Below are positions 23,694 through 32,144 of a stretch of 64,000 nt of DNA, piece after piece (position 1 is the stretch's first letter; each line of letters starts with the position of its first letter). The position numbers and the translations under genes were made by a program. Origin of the DNA: Hydrogenophilus thermoluteolus (lineage in GTDB: Bacteria > Pseudomonadota > Gammaproteobacteria > Burkholderiales > Rhodocyclaceae); assembly GCF_003574215.1 (NCBI RefSeq), contig NZ_AP018558.1, positions 530,001-594,000 of the forward strand, read 5' to 3'. The notes under the pieces are model-generated. The model ran no database searches, was not told where the DNA came from, and saw only the letters and a program-made list of their open reading frames with translations.

Positions 23694-25283
23694 ATGACCA
23701 GTAGCGCGGCCTCCCTTGTGCGTCGCAAACTCCCCATCGGGATCCAAACCTTTCGCGAAATCCGCGAAGAGGGCTACTACTACGTCGACAAAACGGCGTA
23801 CGCCTGGCGGCTTGTCAGTGAAGGGAAATACTACTTCCTCTCCCGTCCGCGACGCTTCGGCAAAAGCCTCTTTCTCGACACGCTCGCCGAACTGTTTGCT
23901 GGCAACGAACCACTCTTTCGCGGGCTCTTTGTTCACGACCGCTGGAATTGGAACGTCCGCTACCCGGTGGTGCGGCTGAGCTTCGCCGAAGGACGGCTGC
24001 AAACGGCCACCGCGCTCGACGAACACATCCACGTGCTTTTGAGCGACAACGCCGACCGGCTGGGCGTAACCATCGAACCGCCCCCGATGGACACCCACCT
24101 GCGCTTCAAGCGGCTCATCGAACGCGTCGCGGAAAAAGCGGGCCGGCGCGTCGTGGTGCTGGTTGACGAATACGACAAACCGATCCTCGACAATCTCACC
24201 ACGCCTGAGGTTGCCCGTGCGATGCGCGAAGGGCTACGCAACCTCTACTCGGTGATCAAAGGGCAAGACGCCCACATCCGCTTTGCGTTCCTCACCGGTG
24301 TTTCCAAATTCAGCAAAGTCTCGATCTTTTCGGGCCTCAACAACCTTGCCGACATTACCCTAAGCGTACCCTTTGCCACGATCTGCGGCTACACCGAAGC
24401 AGACCTCGACACCGTCTTCGCCCCCGAATTTGCCGCTGCTGCAGCCGAAGGGAAACCCCTTTCCCGGGAAGCGGTGCGCAGTTGGTACAACGGCTACTCC
24501 TGGGGCGGCAACGAACGAGTCTATAACCCCTTCGACGTACTGCAGCTATTCTTCTTTCGCGAATTTCGCGCCTGGTGGTTTGAAACGGGCACCCCCACCT
24601 TCCTCATCGATCTGCTCAAAGCGCGGCGCTTCTTCACCCCACAATTGGAAGGGCTCTATGCCACCGAGGAGCTCTTGTCGGCGTTCGACGTCGACGGGAT
24701 CGAACCCGAAGCGATCCTGTGGCAGACGGGCTACCTGACGATTGGCGCCGTACACGTCACCGCAGGCGTTACCGAATACGAACTCAAGCTACCCAACCGC
24801 GAAGTGCGCATGGCGTTGAACCGGGCGCTTACGGCAGCGCTCATACCCACGCGCCCCACGGCAAGCGTCACAGCGCTCATCAACCTGATGCGCGCAGGCG
24901 ACCTGGAACGGCTGCGTGACCACTTCCAGCGCCTCTACACCAGCATCCCGCACGACTGGTACCGCAAAAACCCCATCACCCACTACGAAGGGTACTGGGC
25001 CAGCGTCTTCTATAGCCACCTCGCGGCGCTGGGGCTGGAACTCATTGCTGAGGACGTCACCCACCACGGCTGCATCGACCTTACCGTGAAGCTTCCGGAG
25101 CGGATCTACCTCTTCGAATTCAAAGTGGTCGCGGACGAACCCGAAGGAGCGGCGCTTGCGCAACTTCGTGCCAAAGGCTACGCCGAAAAGTACCGCGGCC
25201 AGGGAGTACCGGTGCATCTTGTCGGCGTCGAATTCAGCAAACGCCAGCGGAACGTCGTTGCGGTGGCATGCGAGACATGCTAA
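23694..25283 (+). CDS. AAA-ATPase-like protein with C-terminal PD-(D/E)XK nuclease domain (DUF1703)
   Basis: 529 residues. The N-terminal AAA-ATPase_like domain has LPIGIQTFREIREEGYYYVD, a Walker A-like RPRRFGKSL (51-59) and Walker B VVVLVDEYDKPIL (Asp158, Glu159). The C-terminus has the PDDEXK_9 nuclease pattern: Asp462 (CIDLTV) and Glu475-Phe-Lys477 (LFEFKV). The ATG at 23694 has AGGA 7 nt upstream; one at 23661 is possible. Proteins of this build occur in many copies in some genomes, often beside mobile elements, and their role is unproven. It stands alone just downstream of IS3 debris, and its codon use is host-like. Confidence 0.85.
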   Translation: MTSSAASLVRRKLPIGIQTFREIREEGYYYVDKTAYAWRLVSEGKYYFLSRPRRFGKSLFLDTLAELFAGNEPLFRGLFVHDRWNWNVRYPVVRLSFAEGRLQTATALDEHIHVLLSDNADRLGVTIEPPPMDTHLRFKRLIERVAEKAGRRVVVLVDEYDKPILDNLTTPEVARAMREGLRNLYSVIKGQDAHIRFAFLTGVSKFSKVSIFSGLNNLADITLSVPFATICGYTEADLDTVFAPEFAAAAAEGKPLSREAVRSWYNGYSWGGNERVYNPFDVLQLFFFREFRAWWFETGTPTFLIDLLKARRFFTPQLEGLYATEELLSAFDVDGIEPEAILWQTGYLTIGAVHVTAGVTEYELKLPNREVRMALNRALTAALIPTRPTASVTALINLMRAGDLERLRDHFQRLYTSIPHDWYRKNPITHYEGYWASVFYSHLAALGLELIAEDVTHHGCIDLTVKLPERIYLFEFKVVADEPEGAALAQLRAKGYAEKYRGQGVPVHLVGVEFSKRQRNVVAVACETC

Positions 25284-25398
25284 GCGCACACCGTTTCGTC
25301 CGTCGTGACCGCGAGGCACGCCCAGGGGGCTTGTGCTTATGACTCGTGCTACCATCTGCGTATAATGGGTGCACCGTTTTCTTCGGGGAGTATTCGCA

Positions 25399-25737
25399 AT
25401 GCCCCTTTCGCACGCAGAACGACGCCGAGACCGCCGTATCCCCGTGCCTGGAGGTGGGCTCAAGGCGCACCTCATCACGGCGCATGGCGAACGTCATGAG
25501 GCCACCTGTACGGAGCTATCGGTAGGCGGCCTGACGTTGCGCTGCAATTACGTTCCGGCGCTTCACGAAGTGCTGGCCGTTCAGGTCGATCAGCCACCGG
25601 CTACGCCCGGGGCTGACAGTCGGCCGCTGCGGGTGCGGCTCGAAGTGCGGCGTTGCGAAGCGTTGCCCAGCACGGAAGGGGAGGCTGCGCAATACCGCTA
25701 CGAGCTGGGCGGCAAGATCGTGGAAGTGCTCTCGTAA
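25399..25737 (+). CDS. PilZ-domain protein
   Basis: 112 residues. The c-di-GMP-binding pattern is present: an arginine-rich RRRDRRIPV at residues 8-16 and, 20-odd residues on, the xxSxGG-type motif ELSVGGLTL. No other domain. The start has GGGGAG 9 nt upstream, and a TATAAT box at 25361-25366 suggests its own promoter. Single-domain PilZ proteins relay c-di-GMP to pili, flagella or polysaccharide synthesis. An EAL phosphodiesterase (54813-55973) and type IV pilus regulators are in the same window, but a direct link is inference. Confidence 0.85.
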   Translation: MPLSHAERRRDRRIPVPGGGLKAHLITAHGERHEATCTELSVGGLTLRCNYVPALHEVLAVQVDQPPATPGADSRPLRVRLEVRRCEALPSTEGEAAQYRYELGGKIVEVLS

Positions 25738-25804
25738 CTCCTTTCTTCGATGGTGGCTCCTGACCTTACGCAGGCGCCTAGCCGTAAGCGCGTGCCCGGA
25801 GTAC

Positions 25805-26488
25805 CTATTCGGATAAGTGCTCTCCGGTAGTACGCGGCTGTTGCCCGTAGCTGCGAAAGGCGTCGAGCACGTCTGCCATCTCTGCGTCGCTCAACCAGAC
25901 CGGTTCGCCGAGCGCGTGCGCGAAGAGGTATTGTTTGCAGAGCGTTTCCAGCGCTTCGGCCAGATGAAGCGCCTGCGCGAGGTCACGACCTACAGCGACT
26001 AGGCCATGGTTGGCCAAGAGACACGCCAGACGGTCTTCGAGCGCTTCGACGATCGCATCGGCAAGCGCTTCACTGCCAAAACGCGCATAGCGGGCGCAGC
26101 GCACCGTCTGCCCACCAAATTCCGCGATCATGTAATGGAAAGGAGGAATCTCGCGGCGGTGGCACGCGAGCGCCGTCGCTGCGAGCGAATGGCAATGGAC
26201 CACCGCGCCGACGTCGGGCCGAGCGCGGTAGATCGCCAGATGGAAGTGCCATTCGCTCGAAGGGCGCCACGCGCCGTGCGCCTGCCCTGTGGCATCGACC
26301 CAGACGATCTGCTGGGGCGTGAGCGTCTCGGCAGAGATACCAGTGGGGGTAATCCACATGCCACTTTCGGGGTGGCGGGCGCTGGCGTTGCCCGCGGCGC
26401 CGACGTTGAGTCCGTGCGTGCGCATCGCTTGCATCGTCGCAACGAGCGCCGAGGCTATGGTGTTCTCGGAAGTTTCAGTTTGGGTCAT
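25805..26488 (-). CDS. Class II aldolase/adducin-family protein
   Basis: 227 residues in the fuculose-phosphate aldolase fold. Visible: GNASARHPESGMWITPTG for phosphate binding, SSEWHFH with the catalytic acidic residue, the zinc ligands VVHCHS and the third histidine in ANHGLVAVG. Family members cleave or isomerise sugar phosphates (L-fuculose-1-P, L-ribulose-5-P, methylthioribulose-1-P); sequence alone does not decide between them, and no sugar pathway genes flank it. The start at 26488 overlaps the end of tgpA by 14 nt, so it is probably the last gene of that transcript. Confidence 0.85.
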   Translation of the reverse strand: MTQTETSENTIASALVATMQAMRTHGLNVGAAGNASARHPESGMWITPTGISAETLTPQQIVWVDATGQAHGAWRPSSEWHFHLAIYRARPDVGAVVHCHSLAATALACHRREIPPFHYMIAEFGGQTVRCARYARFGSEALADAIVEALEDRLACLLANHGLVAVGRDLAQALHLAEALETLCKQYLFAHALGEPVWLSDAEMADVLDAFRSYGQQPRTTGEHLSE

Positions 26489-28721
26489 CGTGCGTCTCAC
26501 TACCATCTTCCGTTTTGGACGAAATCGGGCGCTTAGGCACGCCGTGGCGCCGTGGCCAGCGGCTTCGGGTCAGCGCGCGCCGTAATTGTCGCAGATCGCG
26601 CGCCAATTGCTGCGCCGTTTCATCGGCTGCGCCGAAGCGGTACGCCAAGTAGCGCTGCGCAAGCTGAGTAAAGCGCGCCGCCAGCGGTGGTGGCAGTGCG
26701 TCGCCAATTCGCGCCACGTACGCCAGCGGCGCTTCACCCGCGCGCGGCGCAAGATCGCGGCGCGTGAGCGTCGCGGTGAGCCGGGCCCAAGCGCGTTGCG
26801 CGGGGTCACGCGGTTTTTCTGGAAGGCGAACGAAGAGAAGGAGTGCCGTCGCTGCTGCGACGAGCACCGCGCCGCCTGCCGCCCAGCGCCAATCGCCGCT
26901 TTCCCACCCCAGACGGGCGAGCAGCGCGCGCTGCCGCACCGCGTCGAAACCGACCACCCACAAATCCCACTGCCGTTGCCACGCCCAGAGCTGTTGGCGC
27001 AGCGTTGCAAGCCACGGTTGATCGAGCCAGGCGGCGCGCACCAGTGGCAGTTCGCTGCGCAACGCGGCGTCGCTGCCCAGCGTGATGCGTGCGGGCGCGG
27101 CCCAGCGGGTGGGGTCGACGCGCCGCCATTCGCCGTCGAGCCATACTTCGGCCCAGGCGTGGGCGTCGGCGTGGCGCACCACCCAACTGCGATCCACCGG
27201 ATTGAAGGTCGCTCCTTGGTAACCGGCAACGAGGCGCGTCGGCAGTCCTGCAGCACGGGCGACTACCGCGAACGCGTTCGCGAAATGTTCGCAAAAACCG
27301 GCTTGGGCGTCGAAAAGCGTCTGGTCCGCAGCGTTTTCCGTCATGAGGGGCGGGTAGAGGGTGTAGCGCAGGTTCACGGCGCGAAACGCGGCTTCGATCG
27401 CCGCAAGCCGCGCCGCGGGGCTTGCGTGGTCGGTGGCGATCTGCCGTCCGAGCGCTTGCGCCCGTGGGTTGTGGTTCGGAGGAAGCGCGGTGAGTTGCCG
27501 CGCCTGGGTTGCGGTCAGGGGCTCTGGCCAACGGTCGGTCAGTTGCGCTTCGCCAGACCAGAGGGTCCGTTCGATGAGGGGGTGGGCGCTCAACCACCGG
27601 CCGTCGCGCCAGGGGAGCGCGACCGAGGCTCCGCGAAGCGCCACCGTCCGTTCGGGGGCGGGAAGCCAAGGGATCGGCTGCGGGGCGAGCAGCAGCGCAA
27701 AGTGGCGGGTGGCCGAGGGCGCTTCGCCGCGGGCGCTGCGCTCGGCAACGGTTGCTGCCGCGGGGCCTTGGGACTCGAGGGCGGAAGTGAAGGATTCGCG
27801 AACGGCTTTGGGGGGTTCTTCCACTGCGGCAGGGGCGGTGCGGGCGCGCTGTTGCGCGATTTCGCGTTCGAGCGTCTCTTCGGGTGCGGGGCGCCACGTC
27901 GTACCGTCGTAATGGGTGAGGACCACGGCGCGAAAGTAGAGCTCAGAAGGGGCCGGGGCCGCTCCTTCCCAGGTCAGGGTGAACGCGACGGCGTCCGATA
28001 GCGCCAACGCGCTGACTGCACCGGGTGCGATCGTCTCAGATAGGCCGCTGCGCGCCTGCGCGGCGTCCTGCGGCACACCCCAGAGCGGGCGATCGAGCCG
28101 GGGCACGAGCACGAAGAGAAGGAGCACGAGCGGTAGACTTGCCACCAACGTCAGCGCGGTATGACGCGCCAACATGGGCAGCTGGCCCAAGGTCGTCGCC
28201 AACCCCCATTCCACCCGCGCCGCTTGCGCCCAGCCGACCACGACCACGAGCCAGCCGGTGAGCACCGCAACCGCATAAAAGGGTGATTGGCTGCGCAGAA
28301 ACGCCGCAGCCAGGAGAAAGAGCGCGGTGAGCCCCCATGCGCGCAGGTCGCGCGCAGTCGTGGCTTCCCACCCTTTGAGCCAAAAAGCGGCAAAGAGGAG
28401 CGCCAGACCGGTCTCTTGCCCGAATCCGTACCCATAGATCGGTCGAATCGCGGCAAGCGCCGCCAGAGCAACCACGGTGGGCAGCCAGCGCGGCCAGCGT
28501 ACGGCAAGCAGAAAGCGCGCCAGCGCCCCCGCCATCAGGAGCGCTACCACGGCGTTCCATAGAAGCGGCAGCGCCGTGGCGTGTAAACCCCATGCCAGGG
28601 TGCCCGCGGCAACGCACGGCAACCAGGCGGCGAATGGGAACGCGGGCGGCGCAAGTATGCCACCAAGGAGCCGCCACCGCTGGCGAATACGAAAACTTCC
28701 GCGGCTACTTTGCCCGCTCAT
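26475..28721 (-). CDS. tgpA: TgpA-type transglutaminase-like membrane protein (DUF3488)
   Basis: 748 residues: about six membrane helices in the first 200, a periplasmic transglutaminase-like core, another membrane helix (WAAGGAVLVAAATALLLFV) and a DUF4129-like tail. The catalytic triad is intact: Cys477 (GFCEHFANAF), His521 (DAHAWAEVW) and Asp536 (RRVDPTRW). The start overlaps the DUF58 stop (ATGA). MoxR-DUF58-TgpA is a known gene set. TgpA is essential in Pseudomonas aeruginosa, but its physiological substrate is unknown to me. Confidence 0.9.
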   Translation of the reverse strand: MSGQSSRGSFRIRQRWRLLGGILAPPAFPFAAWLPCVAAGTLAWGLHATALPLLWNAVVALLMAGALARFLLAVRWPRWLPTVVALAALAAIRPIYGYGFGQETGLALLFAAFWLKGWEATTARDLRAWGLTALFLLAAAFLRSQSPFYAVAVLTGWLVVVVGWAQAARVEWGLATTLGQLPMLARHTALTLVASLPLVLLLFVLVPRLDRPLWGVPQDAAQARSGLSETIAPGAVSALALSDAVAFTLTWEGAAPAPSELYFRAVVLTHYDGTTWRPAPEETLEREIAQQRARTAPAAVEEPPKAVRESFTSALESQGPAAATVAERSARGEAPSATRHFALLLAPQPIPWLPAPERTVALRGASVALPWRDGRWLSAHPLIERTLWSGEAQLTDRWPEPLTATQARQLTALPPNHNPRAQALGRQIATDHASPAARLAAIEAAFRAVNLRYTLYPPLMTENAADQTLFDAQAGFCEHFANAFAVVARAAGLPTRLVAGYQGATFNPVDRSWVVRHADAHAWAEVWLDGEWRRVDPTRWAAPARITLGSDAALRSELPLVRAAWLDQPWLATLRQQLWAWQRQWDLWVVGFDAVRQRALLARLGWESGDWRWAAGGAVLVAAATALLLFVRLPEKPRDPAQRAWARLTATLTRRDLAPRAGEAPLAYVARIGDALPPPLAARFTQLAQRYLAYRFGAADETAQQLARDLRQLRRALTRSRWPRRHGVPKRPISSKTEDGSETHDDPN

Positions 28722-29731
28722 CGCGGCTCCTGATATTGAGCCAACTGGATGAGTGCAGCCGTTTTGTGCGCCGCGCCGCGTTGAGGAGCCAGGGAAAAGC
28801 CGGGCAACGCCAACCCATACCGAAGCCCAAGCGCGTCGGCGTGCAGCACCCATGCCACAAGGCACGCCAACTTTTCCTCGAGGTTCGCACCGGCTGCCGC
28901 TTCGAACCGCAGCCAAACCGTGTCGTCGCTGGGCGCGGTAGGGGCGGTCGTTTCCGCGAGCCATAGGTTACCCCGGCGCGCCAACTGCCGCATGTGCACG
29001 CGGCGCAGGGGTTCGCCGGGCTGCGCGGCACGCCAATCGCCCCAATCCACCCCTTCGCCCGGCTGCTCGCGCCCGAGTGCCAAAGCGGTGGCGCGCGGCG
29101 TGAACGTGCGGGGCAGCGGTGGAGCGTCGGGCAACGGTCGTGGTACCGCCCATGCGGTAAGCGGCGGGTGCCAAACCGCCCAGGCACGAAAAAGCCCCCA
29201 CGGTAAGGTCGTCGAAAGGGCGAAGCAGGGCGCCGGGTACGCACCGCGGCGGTGCGTAGGGAGCGCCAACGTCACGGCCCCTGCGGCGCCGTCGAAGAGC
29301 ACCCGGCGGGCAACTACGTGACCGTCTGGCGTTACCGCACTCACGGTCAAGGCGCTTCCTTGCGCGTCGAGCGGGGCGTGCCAGTGCAGGGTCCAGGTGA
29401 CGGGGTCGCCGGCGAAGACCCATTCGGGCGGTTGTGCCGTGAACGTGACACCGTGCGCGACGCGCACCGTCTGCACCGCAGCGGTGACCCCGAACGCCGA
29501 GGTGACGAAGAGGAGGAGATAGGCAAGCGACAACTGGTAGTTCGCCGCAAAAAGAAAGAGCGCAACGAGCGCACCGCCGTAGACCCAGCCAAACGGGGTG
29601 GGCAGCAGGAACACCTGCCATGCGTTCCACTGCCAGCGCGTACCGCGGTGGCGGCGGCGTACCCAGCGCGGCCAGTGGATCCAGCGGGGTGGCAAAGGCG
29701 ATGCGGGGGCAACCGTGTCGGCAGAAGGCAT
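28718..29731 (-). CDS. DUF58 protein
   Basis: 337 residues. Two adjacent membrane helices follow a basic N-terminus (GWVYGGALVALFLFAA and LAYLLLFVTSAFGV), then a beta-rich region. The DUF58 core is present as REQPGEGVDWGDWRAAQPGE followed by RVHMRQLARRGNLWLAE, a degenerate von Willebrand factor-like segment. It is the partner of MoxR ATPases in probable chaperone pairs. ATG at 29731; a GTG immediately before it is possible. Confidence 0.88.
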   Translation of the reverse strand: MPSADTVAPASPLPPRWIHWPRWVRRRHRGTRWQWNAWQVFLLPTPFGWVYGGALVALFLFAANYQLSLAYLLLFVTSAFGVTAAVQTVRVAHGVTFTAQPPEWVFAGDPVTWTLHWHAPLDAQGSALTVSAVTPDGHVVARRVLFDGAAGAVTLALPTHRRGAYPAPCFALSTTLPWGLFRAWAVWHPPLTAWAVPRPLPDAPPLPRTFTPRATALALGREQPGEGVDWGDWRAAQPGEPLRRVHMRQLARRGNLWLAETTAPTAPSDDTVWLRFEAAAGANLEEKLACLVAWVLHADALGLRYGLALPGFSLAPQRGAAHKTAALIQLAQYQEPR

Positions 29732-29770
29732 CACAGGGTCTTGCTGATCACAAGGTTCGCTGGGTGGGCG

Positions 29771-30745
29771 TCAATGGGGTACCGGCGTGGTCGTGAGCAA
29801 CTCGACGGCAACCGCTTCGGGCGTCTGGGCCGCGTCAGCCTTGGCCCACAGGCGATGGGCAGTGGCGGCACGAAAGACGGCCTGCAGGTCGTCGGGCAAC
29901 ACGAACGTCCGTTCACTGAGAAAGGCCCAAGCACGGGAAAGTTCCAGCAGTTGCACCACCGCGCGGGGACTCAACCCCAGCTTCAGCGCGGGATGACGGC
30001 GCGAAGCCGCCGCGAGATCGAGCGCGTAGTCGATGAGCGCCTCGCGAACGGTGACCGTGCGTACCTGCGCGCGCCACGCCAAAAACGTCTCCCGGGTCAC
30101 ATGCGCTGGTGGTGTGGCAACCGCTTCGCTGCAGTCCAACGCGTGGCGGACGAGTTGCCGCTCCGCGGCGCGCGGCGGGTAGCCGAGCGTCAGCCGCACC
30201 GCAAAGCGGTCGAGCTGCCCTTCGGGTAGCGGGTTTGCGCCGATCTGCGACAGCGGGTTTTGCGTCGCGATGAGCAGAAACGGATCGGGAAGCGGGTGGA
30301 TTTGCCCTTCGATACTCACCTGCCGCTCCTGCATCGCCTCGAGGAGCGCGCTCTGCGTCTTGGGGTTGGCGCGGTTGAGCTCGTCGAAGAGCACCACTTC
30401 GCTGAAAATGGGTCCGGGGACGAAACGCAGTTCGGCTTTCGCCGCGTCCCAGACGAGTCCCCCGGTGATGTCGGCAGGCAACAAGTCTGGTGTCCCTTGG
30501 AGCCGCTGCCAAGAAAAGCCAAACGCGGTCGCGAGCGCCCGCGCCAGCGTCGTTTTCCCCACGCCGGGCAGATCTTCGATCAACACGTGCCCATCGGCAA
30601 GCCAAGCCGCGAGCGCTAAGCGCAGCGCTGCTCCTTTGCCAAAGAGCGTGGTTTCCAGCTGCGCGCACAGGGCTGCTGGGGTGGCAATGGTGGGCGTCTT
30701 CGAACCTGCGGCGGAGGTGTGGGGGGGTGCGCGCATGGTCGTCAC
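29771..30745 (-). CDS. MoxR-family AAA+ ATPase
   Basis: 324 residues. Walker A LPGVGKTTLARAL (59-71), Walker B VVLFDELNRAN (Asp121, Glu122), sensor 1 IATQNPLSQIGANPLPEGQ and a C-terminal lid domain. It probably remodels a target complex together with the DUF58 and TgpA proteins encoded next. The GTG at 30745 forms a GTGA overlap with the ruvC stop and has GGGGAG upstream; an ATG three codons in is the alternative. Confidence 0.92.
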   Translation of the reverse strand: MTTMRAPPHTSAAGSKTPTIATPAALCAQLETTLFGKGAALRLALAAWLADGHVLIEDLPGVGKTTLARALATAFGFSWQRLQGTPDLLPADITGGLVWDAAKAELRFVPGPIFSEVVLFDELNRANPKTQSALLEAMQERQVSIEGQIHPLPDPFLLIATQNPLSQIGANPLPEGQLDRFAVRLTLGYPPRAAERQLVRHALDCSEAVATPPAHVTRETFLAWRAQVRTVTVREALIDYALDLAAASRRHPALKLGLSPRAVVQLLELSRAWAFLSERTFVLPDDLQAVFRAATAHRLWAKADAAQTPEAVAVELLTTTPVPH

Positions 30746-31335
30746 CGTTGCTCCCCGTTTCGGCTCAATTGCGCCAGCGCCGCGGCGTCCCAGCGCAGCC
30801 GTCCTTTGCGCCGAGTGACGCCGGAAACGTTGGCGAGCGCCGCGGCGGCAAGCGGATGGCGGCTCTGGTGGGCATGGCAGATCGCGCAGGCAAGCGCGTC
30901 CGCGGCGTCGGGTGGTGGCGGTTCGGCAAGCGCCAAAAGCCGCCGCACCATCTCCTGCACTTGCACTTTCTGCGCTTTACCGTAGCCGACCACCGCCTGT
31001 TTCACTTGCAATGCGGTGTATTCCGCGACTGGCGCGCCGCTGCGGGTCGCTGCGGCAAGGAGCGCCCCCCGCGCCTGTCCCAAGAGGAGTGTGGCTTGCG
31101 CGTTGGTATTGACGAAGACCTGTTCGACCGCGATCGCGTCGGGGGCGTATTTGGTAATGAGCGCGGTGAGCGCATCGAAGAGCGCCGCGAGCCGCTCCGG
31201 GAGTGGTGCCGCGGTGGGGGCGGTGATCACGCCGTGCGCAAGGTGGGCAAGCTGCGCGCCGTCGCACCGAATCACGCCATAACCGGTGCGGCGCAACCCC
31301 GGATCGACACCCAAGAGCGTTTGCCCGCGCGTCAT
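30742..31335 (-). CDS. ruvC: Holliday junction endonuclease RuvC
   Basis: 197 residues. The four acidic catalytic residues are visible: Asp11 (GVDPGLRRTGYG), Glu71 (AVEQVF), Asp143 and Asp146 (PPDAADALA). It resolves four-way junctions in recombination. It overlaps yebC by 4 nt, the usual yebC-ruvC order, but ruvA and ruvB do not follow; moxR does. The tail after residue 175 is basic and longer than in E. coli. Confidence 0.95.
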   Translation of the reverse strand: MTRGQTLLGVDPGLRRTGYGVIRCDGAQLAHLAHGVITAPTAAPLPERLAALFDALTALITKYAPDAIAVEQVFVNTNAQATLLLGQARGALLAAATRSGAPVAEYTALQVKQAVVGYGKAQKVQVQEMVRRLLALAEPPPPDAADALACAICHAHQSRHPLAAAALANVSGVTRRKGRLRWDAAALAQLSRNGEQR

Positions 31336-32063
31336 TCGCTTTCGTCGAAAACCGCCGAGGTATAGACGGCTTGCACGTCGTCCAGACTTTCGAGCGCATC
31401 CAGGAGCTTGCGCATCTTCGCGGCGTCGTCACCCGTGAGCTCGATCTCGTTCTGCGCTTTCCATACCACCTCGGCGGCAGCGGGCTCGAGCCCAGCCGCG
31501 ACGAGCGCGGCTTTCACCTTGTCGAGCTCGTACGGCGGAGTGATCACCTCGATCGAACCGTCTTCATGGGTGAGCACGTCGTCTGCGCCTGCTTCCAGCG
31601 CCACTTCCAACACCTTGTCTTCGGGTGTCTCTGGCGGCAGGATGATTTGACCACAATGGGTGAACTGAAACGCCACACACCCTTCGGTACCCAGGTTGCC
31701 GCCATGTTTGGCGAAGGCGTGGCGCACTTCGGCCACGGTGCGGGTACGGTTGTCGGTCATGCAGTCGACGATCACCGCCGCGCCGCCCGGGCCGTACCCT
31801 TCGTAGCGCACCTCTTCGTAGCTGACCCCTTCGAGTTCCCCCGTCCCGCGCTTGATCGCCCGCTCGATGTTCTCCGCCGGCATGTTGTGCTCTTTCGCTT
31901 TTTCGATCGCTGCACGCAGCCGCGGGTTGAACTCCGGGTCACCGCCGCCGTTGCGCGCCGCGACGGTGATTTCCCGGATCAGCCGGGTGAAAATCTGTCC
32001 GCGCTTGGCGTCTTGGCGCTCTTTACGAAAGCGGATATTTGCCCATTTGGAGTGTCCAGCCAT
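31332..32063 (-). CDS. yebC: YebC/TACO1-family protein
   Basis: 243 residues with the hallmark start MAGHSKWANIRFRKERQDAK, then FTRLIREITVAARNGG, GYGPGGAAVIVDCMTDNRTR and FDESE at the end. Family members have been described both as DNA-binding regulators and, more recently, as ribosome-associated factors that help translation of difficult stretches such as polyproline. First gene of the minus-strand unit running to the aldolase gene; the SNF2 gene starts 82 nt away on the other strand. Confidence 0.96.
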   Translation of the reverse strand: MAGHSKWANIRFRKERQDAKRGQIFTRLIREITVAARNGGGDPEFNPRLRAAIEKAKEHNMPAENIERAIKRGTGELEGVSYEEVRYEGYGPGGAAVIVDCMTDNRTRTVAEVRHAFAKHGGNLGTEGCVAFQFTHCGQIILPPETPEDKVLEVALEAGADDVLTHEDGSIEVITPPYELDKVKAALVAAGLEPAAAEVVWKAQNEIELTGDDAAKMRKLLDALESLDDVQAVYTSAVFDESE

Positions 32064-32144
32064 GACTCAAGCCTCCATTTCGCTCGTTGTCTTTGCGCTA
32101 CCGCCCGATTATACTTCCCCTTTTGGCGCGCACTGCGAACGATC

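Noticed and set aside
25760..25795. Hairpin CTTACG...CGTAAG between pilZ and the aldolase gene
   Set aside because: Six-base stem with a long loop and no T-run on either strand; not a convincing terminator.
26586..28001. 471-codon plus-strand frame opposite tgpA
   Set aside because: Arginine-rich shadow with no domain; tgpA on the other strand has a full catalytic triad.
31371..32144. Upstream extension of the SNF2 frame by 258 codons
   Set aside because: It is antisense to yebC, has no domain similarity, and a normal ATG start for the helicase follows at 32145.
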